Positions 56,613-64,000 of a DNA stretch of 64,000 nucleotides are shown here, piece after piece. Position numbers and translations under genes: made by a program. Origin of the DNA: Mytilus edulis (taxonomy: Eukaryota > Mollusca > Bivalvia > Mytilida > Mytilidae); the NCBI RefSeq assembly GCF_963676685.1, contig NC_092348.1:15784867-15848866 (forward strand). The letters are read 5' to 3'. Under the pieces are notes generated by a model. The model saw only the letters and a program-made list of their open reading frames with translations, did not search any database and had not been told where the DNA came from. Every line of letters begins with the position of its first letter. The first letter of the stretch is position 1.

Positions 56613-58134
56613 TTAGCTCACCTGGTCCGAAGGGCCAAGTGAGCTTTTCTCATCACTTTGCCTCCGTCGTCCGGCGTCGTCGTCCGGCGTCGTCGTCCGG
56701 CGTCGTCTGTTAACTTTTACAAAAATCTTCATCTCTGAAACTACTGGGTCACATTTAACCAAACTTGGCTACAATCATCATTGGGGTATCTAGTTTAAAA
56801 AATGTGTCCGGTGACCCGGCCAACCAACCAAGATGGCCGTCATGGCTAAAAATAGAACATAGGGGTAAAATGTAGATTTTGGCTAATATCTCTGAAACCA
56901 AAGCATTTAGAGTAAATCTGACATGGAGTAAAATTGTTTATCAGGTCAAGGTCAATCTGCCCTGAAATTTTCAGATGAATCAGAGAATCTGTTGTTGGGT
57001 TGCTGCCACTAAATTGGTAATTTTAAGGAAATTTTGCTGTTCTTTATACGACCGCAAAAATTGAAAATTTTTTGGTCGTATATTGGTATCACGTTGGAGT
57101 CGTCGTCTGCGTCGTCGTCGTCGTCGTCCGAATACTTTTAGTTTTCGCACTCTAACTTTAGTAAAAGTGAATAGAAATCTATGAAATTTTAAAACAAGGT
57201 TTATGACCACAAAAGGAAGGTTGGGATTGATTTTTTGAGTTTTTGTCCCAACATTTTAGGAATTAGGGGCCAAAAAGGGCCCAAATAAGCATTTTCTTGG
57301 TTTTCGCACTATAACTTTAGTTTAAGTAAATAGAAATCTATGAAATTTTGAGACAAGGTTTATGACCACAAAAGGAAGGTTGGTATTGATTTTGGGAGTT
57401 TTGATTCCAACAGTTTAGGAATTAGGGTCCAAAAAGGGGTCCAAATAAGCATTATTCTTGGTTTTCGCACCATTTAGTATAAGTAAATAGAAATCTAAGA
57501 AATTTAAACACAAGGTTTATGACCATAAAAGGAAGGTTGGGTTTGATTTTGGGAGTTTTGGTCCCAACAGTTTAGGAATAAGTGGCCCAAAGGGTCCAAA
57601 ATTGAACTGTGTTTGATTTCATCGAAAATTGAATAATTAGGGTTCTTTGATATGCCGAATCTAACTGTGTATGTAGATTCTTTATTTTTGGTCCCGTTTT
57701 CAAATTTGTCTACATTAAGGTCCAAAGGGTCCAAAATTAAACTTAGTTTGATTTTAACAAAAATTGAATCCTTGGGGTTCTTTGATATGCTGAATCTAAA
57801 AATGTACTTAGATTTTTGATTATTGGCCCAGTTTTCAAGTTGGTCCAAATCAGGGTCCAAAATTAAACTTTGTTTGATTTCATCAAAAATTGAATAATTG
57901 GGGTTCTTTGATATGCCAAATCTAACTGTGTAAGTAGATTCTTAATTTTTGGTCCCGTTTTCAAATTGGTCTACATTAAAGTCCAAAGGGTCAAAAATTA
58001 AACTAAGTTTGATTTAAACAATTCTTGGGCTTTTTTGATATGCTGAATCTAAACATGTACTTAGATTTTTGATTATGGGCCCAGTTTTCAAGTTGGTTCA
58101 AATCAGGATCCAAAATTATTATATTAAGTATGTT

Positions 58135-58376
58135 CAATAGCAAGAAATTTTCAATTGCACAGTATTCAGCAATAGCAAGAGATCTTCAATTGCACAGTAT
58201 TGTGCCTTAGCAAGAAATTTTCAATTGCACAGTATTGCGCAATAGCAAGAAATCTTCAATTGCACAGTATTGTGCAATAGCAAATATTTTCAATTGCACA
58301 GTATTGGGCAATAGCAAGAAATATCTAATTGCACAATATTGTGCAATAGCAAGAAATTTTCAATTGGAGTTATCTT
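58135..58376. repeat. minisatellite of palindromic units, about 37 bp
   Basis: Six to seven units of AGCAAGAAATTTTCAATTGC ACAGTATTGCGCAAT. The unit at 58329 contains a perfect 20-base palindrome, ATTGCACAATATTGTGCAAT; the others are slightly changed versions. Confidence 0.88.
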
Positions 58377-58603
58377 TCTTTGTCCAGAATAGTAGTTGAA
58401 TCAACTTAAATCATTGTTTTATTCAATATACAATGTATATTCACTTTTACTACCAACTGATAAATTAAAACAATCTTTACCATTCAGTGATAACAAGCAC
58501 CTTTTGTTACATTTTAATATTTTTTGATGTATTTAAATGAGTAGTTATTGTTATAAATTTGAATTGAGGTCAGTTTTGGAAAAAGGGAAAGGGGGATGTG
58601 AAA

Positions 58604-58645
58604 AAAATGGTGGTGGTGGTGGTGGTGGTGGGGGGGGGGGGGGGG
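58604..58645. repeat. (GGT)n and poly-G tract
   Basis: Ten GGT units run directly into about 18 G. The minus-strand ORF with a proline run at 58551-58829 is this tract read through. Confidence 0.95.
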
Positions 58646-59476
58646 TCGTATAAAGCTGCGCCCTGCGGAGCATCTGGTTGGTTATTATCTTGAATATTAT
58701 TATACATAGAGATAAACTGTAAACAACAATAATGTTCAGCAAAGTAAGATTTACAAATAAGTGAACATGACCAAAATGGTCAGTTGACCCCTTTTGGAGT
58801 TGTTGCCCTTTATAGTCAATTTTAACCATTTTTCGTAAATCTTAGTATTCTTTTAGAAAAATCTTCTTCTCTTAAACTTCTGGGCCAAATTAAACCAAAC
58901 TTGGCCACAATCATCATTGGGGTTTCTAGTTTAAAAAATGTGTCCTGTGACTCGGCCAACCAACCAAGATGGCCGCCATGGCTAAAGATAGAACATAGGG
59001 GTAAAATGTTGTCCACATCTATCTGCCCTGGAATTTTCAGATGAATCGGATAACTGGTTGTTAGGTTACTGACCCTGAATTGGTAATTTTAAGGAAATGT
59101 TTCCGTTTTTTGTTATTATTATAGATAGAGATAAACTGTCAACAGCAATAATGTACAGCAAAGTAAGACAAAAAAAAATAAGTCAACATGACCAAAATGG
59201 TCAATTGACCCCCTAAGGAGTAATTGCCCTTAATAGTCAATTTTTAACAATTTTCATAAAATTTGTAAATTATCACTAACATTTTTTTACTGAAACGACT
59301 GGGCCAAGTTCATTATAGATAAATATAATTGTATGCAGCAAGAAAGTTTAGAAAAGTAAGATCTACAAACAAATCACAATCACCAAAACACAATTTTGTC
59401 ATGAATCCTACTGTGTCCTTTGTTAAATATTCACATAGAACAAAGTGAGCGACACAGGCTCTTTAGAGCCTCTAGT

Positions 59477-60109
59477 TTTAGTATTCTATGGTTTGTTTTG
59501 TGAACTGTGGTTTGTCTTTACGTCGTTTTTTGCAATGGTATTGTTAGTTTGGACTTATCCCTTTGTTTTATTTCGCCTCTCTAAATTAACAACGACAAAA
59601 ATCGTTATATATTGCTCAACAAAGGCTCTTCAATCACTATCCATGCTATACCTAATTTGGTAATCAAAAATGTTTTTTTTTCCTTTTTTTTAATTAGCTT
59701 GGATTCATATGTCTAATGCCCTGTGATATTTTTTACAGAGCAAACAAATAGTATTGTATTATATATATTCAGATATTTAGCGTATTTGTTTGCCCTTATT
59801 ACGATAGATTCAGATTCAGATTTAATTGTTTATTAAATTCTCACCACATACAATATGATTAAAACAAGATACAATTATAAAATTAATTATACAGTAAACA
59901 TAGTTAAAACAATTAAATATATGTATGTACCAAACTTTAAAAGAATTATGAGAGACTATGTTTCGATAGACGCGGAATCTGTTTTTGGTCTGTGTGTCTG
60001 TTCGTCCGAATGTTGCAATTACGTTATCAGGTTAATATCTAAAATATTCAAAAATAGTGTACGAGATATATAAAAAAAAGTTTTTTGTTTTGTTAAATAA
60101 TCAATTAAA
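59477..60109. other. intergenic, no gene seen
   Basis: The two 72-residue ORFs here (59445-59663 and 59855-60073) have no recognisable motif and AT-driven composition. Confidence 0.4.
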
Positions 60110-60210
60110 GTAAAATAGTGAAAAATTATTCGCTTTAAGCAGCCAATATGGCTTAATTTTGTCGCAAGCTAGGAAACAGCGATGACGAATTATTCACTTG
60201 CAATTGAACA
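60110..60210. repeat. dispersed repeat, 'TTAGCAGCC' family
   Basis: TATTCGCTTTAAGCAGCCAATATGG..AATTTTGTCGCAAGCTAGG..GACGAATTATTCACTTGCA. Related to 18206-18298 and 39668-39745. Confidence 0.6.
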
Positions 60211-60394
60211 ATTGGATCTCATTTAATCCGTATTCATGATACCCTCAATTAAACCCCTAAGCTAGAGATGTATTATACGTGTTCAGGAAAAGAATGTCAA
60301 CATTGAAAGTTAAACAAAGGTACATCATTTGATTGACTGATTCGATCCACAAAAACTCATTCTTGTATAGGTAAAAACGGTGATTAACATATAT

Positions 60395-60568
60395 TTTAAT
60401 GGTATATGGCACAACTTTTTGGAATTTTGGGTCCCGAATGCTCTTCAACTTTTAACTTGTTTGGCTTTATAACTATTTTGATCTGAGCGTCACTGATGAG
60501 TCTTATGTTGACGAAACGCGCGTTTGGCGTATTAAATTATAAGCCTGGTACCTTTGATAGCTATTAAC
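60395..60568 (+). mobile_element. hammerhead-bearing unit, second copy
   Basis: Shares TATGGCACAACTTTTTGGAA, GAATGCTCTTCAACTTT, TTTGGCTTTATAACTATTTTGA, the ribozyme core and the CCTGGTACCTTTGATAGC end with 33966-34157. The first terminal repeat is missing. Confidence 0.6.
60485..60532 (+). ncRNA. hammerhead-ribozyme-like core 3
   Basis: CTGATGA (60493-60499), stem II GTC/GAC around TTATGTT, GAAA (60513-60516), stem III ACGC/GCGT around GCGTTTG, then A. Outside the core, GGCTTTATAA (about 60460) could pair with TTATAAGCC (about 60536) as the far part of stem I. Confidence 0.65.
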
Positions 60569-61220
60569 CATAGTATTATATTAAATTTAACAGACTTAGA
60601 AACATCCAATTGCATGAATTACTGTTAAAAAAAACCAGGACGACCTCTCCCTAGTGTACCCATTTTAATATTCGTTACTGTAAAACATGATAACCTTTCC
60701 CTTATATTCCCAATAAAATATCATCACTGTAAAATATAAGTTTTTTTTATAAGAAGTGTAGTAAGAACACAAATAGAACGAAATATAGGAGACTTGTATT
60801 AATATTTGACTTAAAATGACTTTATATAGATTTGCTGATGATCACATTAGGAATGAATTTAAATCTACCTGGGTTGAATGAAGGTTATATTGAAGATTGT
60901 GTTACATAATTCTCCATAAAATGACAAGTTTAGTAGTCTGTATACTTAACCCTGAGATTTTCTTTAAAAAATACCATATTACATCAAAATTGATTTCCTT
61001 GACAGAAATGTTCCTGAACATATGCCATCCAATTATCAAGTAATTACATACAGGAAATGACTGAATATTTTTATACGGTACGTTTGCCAAAAAGTAAAAA
61101 TGTATGTATTTAGATTTTGTTTGTCAATATTTAGAACATTGCTATTTTAGTCAATAAATGCTTGATGTTTGGATTCATATTTTAATATACAATCACATAT
61201 CTTTTTTTTTATGTTTTCAG
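60569..61220. other. upstream flank of the SLC16-like gene
   Basis: No gene or repeat seen. The pyrimidine-rich TTTTTTTTTATGTTTTCAG ending at 61220 is a splice acceptor, so at least one untranslated exon lies further left. Confidence 0.45.
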
Positions 61221-61254
61221 ATAAAACCATGCATTGAATAATTATTGTGTGACT

Positions 61255-63746
61255 ATGAAGAACACGGATGTTGACCGGGGATACTCATGGGTTGTTTTAA
61301 TATGTAAGTATTATTTTTATAGTAAGGTGATATAATCTTGTAAAACATATACCGGGACCGGGTATTTTAAAACCACACACTTAAGAAGCCGAGAATTGTA
61401 AACATTTGAGCGACTCCTATTGTTGTTCTAATTTCTTTTTATTTTTTGCAACTAAAATTTAATTTGAATATGGAATGTTATACAGTTATTTTTTTAGAAC
61501 ATTTAGGAAGTAGGGTCTATTGCTTCTTCAATTCATTCATACCTGGGTAATTGTAAACTTCGTTACCAAGTTTTACAGAATTAACACTGTAATACAATAT
61601 AGATATCACATGTTGTGACCAAAAGATAGACTGGAGGTTTAAATTAAAGTATACGCAGATAACGATGATTGAACATGATGAAGTTATAATATAGAAACAT
61701 GTTTTCATTTTTTTCTGGAGTCTTATCATTCTGTTCTATTGCAAGGTCGTTGTATTGGTTGTAAAGCCATGGATTGTATTTCAAATACAATTAATTTATT
61801 TATATAATGGATTGATTGCTTGATCGTAGGTTGCTTAGTATACAGTGGCAAATATGTCATAAAAGAGGGACGAAAGATACCAGAGTGACAGTCAAACTCA
61901 TAATCTAAAACAAACTGACAACGCCATGGCTAAAAATGAAAAAGACAAACAGAAAAACAATAGTACAGATTACACAACATAGAAAACTAAAGAATAAACA
62001 ACACGAACCCTCATAATTGTTGAGGACGAGAACAAGTCAACAACAATACAATATGAAGGACTTGTAATAGAGGCTGTCCGATATGAAGCGGGGCGAAAAT
62101 TGGACACACTTTATACACAATGCTTGTTACCACCAAACATTTTTCAAGTTCGAATTTGGATGGCGCCACATTCATCGTACCCGGTTCTTGAGAAACCTCA
62201 TAAGTCTTTGCTATTAAACAATTCGAGAACTCAAAACCCCGAGCAATATATGATCACAACATACACACAATTAATGTCATAAAAAAAGACAAATTGTCAA
62301 CAGGTTTGAATTAGTACATTGTCTGGTGTATATTAATAAGAAGGGGCATCTGTGTCCCATGGACACTGTTTTATTTTCTTCCCGTCACATATAGTTTGAA
62401 GTTTTGTCATTGTGTTTCTCCCCTACTGCACCTTACCGTTATGCTTAAATTATTTGAAATGTAGGTTAAACCGTTTGTACAGCAGGATCTTAACAAATAC
62501 ATGAAAATCAAGGATATTGGGAGGTAATTTCACCAGTATTTCTTGTTGAACAAAAATAAGAAAAATTTAACTTTTTTTAAATTATTTAATAATTTTCCTA
62601 AACATATTTTTCCTCTTAATAATTGAAAATGTTTTCAGTATCGCAATTTATCCCAACACGGTTGTTATCTTTCTATAATAATTAATCGTGGCAGGTGCAA
62701 ATTGGTTAGCTATAAATAATATACATTTTTCACCCCAACATATAAATGGGATTATTTCATGCTTCACCGACTGATGCAATATATTAAATCTTGTAATTTA
62801 CTATTTAGTTTCAAATAATTTGTTAAGACTTCTTAATAAGTTTTTATAGATTATTAAGTGTGAAGTTACACGGTAGATACTGTGGATTCATTTAATTTCG
62901 TGACCAATTGTTGTGGATTGCAGAAAACGCATTTGGTCAAGGTAGTTTATGAAGTCCGAACAAGGTAGTTTATGAAGTCCGAACAAGTTGAAACTTAGTA
63001 CACATGTTCCCTATCATATCATTTTTTATGATCTTTCTAATTTTCAAAAGAGATGTTTTCCCAATTTCACGGTCGACTGAACATAGAAAATGATAGTGCG
63101 AGTGTGGCATCCGTGTTCTATGGACACATTCTTCTTTTTTATATCTTATTACCCTGTTTTTATTTTCTTCATGGATGTATGAAATTATAACATCGATAAA
63201 CTACTGTATGTTCATATGACTTTAACATTTCATCGTTTTAGTTATGCATGTAGCCTTTGCAAATGGGTATACAGGAATGAATAGTCAGGTGCAATTTAAA
63301 TTAACAATAAATATACTAGTTAATTCTCAAATAAGAAATCCTTTATTATCTCGAAACTACCATATTGTCGAAAAATGTTTATTGTCCCAAACCACAAAAA
63401 CGAGTTGAAACCAATTTTACACAGTCAAGTGTACCTTCAGAAGTTTTAATTAAATGATATTTTGTCTACAGTTTGTGGTCTTGAAACTGCCATGCATGTT
63501 GTCCGAAAATGTATATTTTTTGTCCAAGACAACAAGAACGAGTTGAAACCAATTTTAAATAGACAAGTATACCTCAAAAGTTTTAATTAAATATATCTTC
63601 AGTTTGTGGTATAATATACCTAGTCATCGCTGGAGGTGTGAAGTCGTTTGGTGTGTTATACACGGAGTTGTTAGAACACTATGAAGCTGGCGCCGGTAAC
63701 ACAGCATGGATATCAAGTGTTTGCTTATTGCTTTTCATGGGATTAG
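61255..63746 (+). CDS. SLC16-type monocarboxylate transporter, 5' part
   Basis: Two coding exons are visible: 61255-61303 (after an acceptor at 61219-61220) and 63603-63746. They join in frame through T|TT. The protein starts MKNTDVDRGYSWVVLI and continues CGIIYLVIAGGVKSFGVLYT, ELLEHYEAGAGNTAWI and SSVCLLLFMG. This is the MCT pattern: a short cytosolic start, G-WVV leading into membrane helix 1, then GVKSFGV..ELL and TAWI before helix 2. The second exon is 144 bases and ends in phase 1 before GTTAGT, so the rest lies beyond the window. The family moves lactate, pyruvate or other small molecules, usually with protons, through the plasma membrane; the substrate of this member cannot be told. 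The intron holds a Penelope-like tail and a duplicated splice acceptor. Confidence 0.85.
61860..62012 (-). repeat. Penelope-like element 3' tail in SLC16 intron
   Basis: AAAAGAGGGACGAAAGATAC through ACAACGCCATGGC to AACAACACGAACCCTC. Closest to the copy at 8738, but lacking the GGTGCTCCGG end. Confidence 0.75.
62080..62370. repeat. dispersed repeat, single unit
   Basis: TGAAGCGGGGCGAAAATTGG..TATACACAATGCTTGTTACC..AAGTTCGAATTTGGATGGCG and GTGTCCCATGGACACTG at the end. Relative of the two-unit copy at 42885-43220. The ORF at 62100-62282 is repeat-derived. Confidence 0.6.
62940..62990 (+). repeat. 25-bp direct duplication
   Basis: AAGGTAGTTTATGAAGTCCG AACAA occurs twice without a spacer. It lies just before a decayed GTTCTATGGACACATTC repeat end (about 63113). 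Confidence 0.85.
63361..63615 (+). repeat. tandem duplication of the intron's 3' end with splice acceptor
   Basis: Two copies about 134-140 bases apart share AACGAGTTGAAACCAATTTTA, a GTCAAGTGTACCT / GACAAGTATACCT block, AAAAGTTTTAATTAAAT and YAGTTTGTGGT. The second is the real acceptor at 63601-63602; the first ends CTACAG at about 63471 followed by TTTGTGGTCTTGAAAC. Confidence 0.8.
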
Positions 63747-63909
63747 GTTAGTTTACATGACGAATACAGCATATAATACTTGTCTGAATTATTCAGTAAA
63801 TTTGAGTTCTGTAATTTTAAGGCCTTTTAAAGAGGCAAGAGTGCGCATAAAGTCAAAGGACAGACCGATTGGTTGCAAATGAATACGATATATATTCATG
63901 AACAAATAT

Positions 63910-64000
63910 GAAAATCTGGTATGATTGCAAATGAGACAACTCATTACCTGAGACTAAATAGCGTAAAAGTTAACAACTGTAGGTCACTGTATGATTTGCA
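63910..64000. repeat. dispersed repeat at the right edge
   Basis: AAATCTGGTATGATTGCAAATGAGACAACTC..GAGACTAAAT..AAGTTAACAACTGTAGGTCA reads like a common bivalve dispersed repeat; it is cut by the window edge. No second copy is in this window, so the call rests on recollection. Confidence 0.45.

Larger units (their letters stand above)
57046..58677 (+). mobile_element. 'ATACGACCGCAAAA' element, copy B, nested
   Basis: Left hairpin ATACGACC..GGTCGTAT followed by a run of GTCGTC; right end GGTCGTATAAAGCTGCGCCC TGCGGAGCATCTGG. Internally it has three and then four tandem modules like copy A. It additionally carries the minisatellite at 58135-58376 and a (GGT)n/poly-G tract at 58604-58645. It is inserted in the element at 56613-59476. 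Confidence 0.82.
56613..59476 (+). mobile_element. 'TTTAGCTCACCTGG' element, interrupted by copy B
   Basis: Left end TTTAGCTCACCTGGTCCGAA GGGCCAAGTGAGC; right end AAGTGAGCGACACAGGCTCT TTAGAGCC. Internal modules are partly repeated: ATCATCATTGGGGTWTCTAG at 56774 and 58908, CCAACCAAGATGGCCG at 56824 and 58961, and TAGAGATAAACTGTMAACA at 58705 and 59124. At about 57045 the sequence jumps into copy B and resumes at about 58680. Confidence 0.8.

Noticed and set aside
58551..58829. A minus-strand ORF with a proline run
   Set aside because: The run is a translated (GGT)n and poly-G tract within a mobile element.
63242..63288. A candidate extra SLC16 exon with AG and GT borders
   Set aside because: Including it leaves the next exon out of frame, while joining 61303 directly to 63603 gives a continuous MCT sequence.

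Overview
The window is AT-rich eukaryotic nuclear DNA with short exons, GT-AG introns and a very dense load of dispersed repeats. The repeat families, for example the long element opening with the hairpin GCTCACCTGGCCCAAAGGGC, the GTCGTATAAAGCTGCGCCC element and the hammerhead-like GACGAAACGCGCGTCTGGCG motif, are ones I associate with bivalve molluscs and most closely with marine mussels (Mytilus or a relative). The species call is inference; no search was run.

Four host genes are supported by exon joins that keep frame. (1) POP4, the RNase P/MRP subunit p29, on the minus strand in five coding exons between 6803 and 1377. The joined coding length is 672 bases (223 residues). (2) A secreted IgGFc-binding-domain plus PAN/Apple-like protein on the plus strand, in five exons from 23438 to 32236 (537 residues). 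A decayed tandem copy lies upstream: a first-exon copy near 17.8 kb and a broken main exon at 22.4-22.9 kb. (3) PREY (Trm112-like, mitochondrial) on the plus strand, two coding exons, 49471-51744 (138 residues). (4) The 5' end of an SLC16-type monocarboxylate transporter on the plus strand from 61255, running off the right edge.

Most of the rest is mobile DNA. There is a non-LTR retrotransposon (endonuclease plus reverse transcriptase, one internal TAG) at 11.5-14.8 kb on the minus strand. A Ty3/gypsy pol relic lies at 18.3-19.9 kb on the minus strand. Three Penelope-like RT relics lie at 20.0, 27.4 and 34.6 kb, with four dispersed copies of a matching 3' tail. Three hammerhead-like ribozyme cores lie at 28.5, 34.1 and 60.5 kb, and there are tRNA-derived SINEs at 47.6-49.2 kb and many foldback elements.

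The least ordinary structures are these. Three different foldback elements sit side by side at 45.45-46.55 kb, each separated by the same 9-base target repeat. A higher-order satellite at 39.98-41.9 kb puts a DR4 nuclear-receptor-like site inside a GTCCGG/CCGGAC hairpin in every monomer. A minisatellite at 30.58-30.99 kb is built from copies of a 28-base micro-exon's own splice donor. A putative 7.8-kb element (36.95-44.7 kb) bounded by inverted TGTCAACTACATAAC ends contains the satellite. The genes show no functional link to each other; they are ordinary neighbours embedded in transposon-rich sequence.
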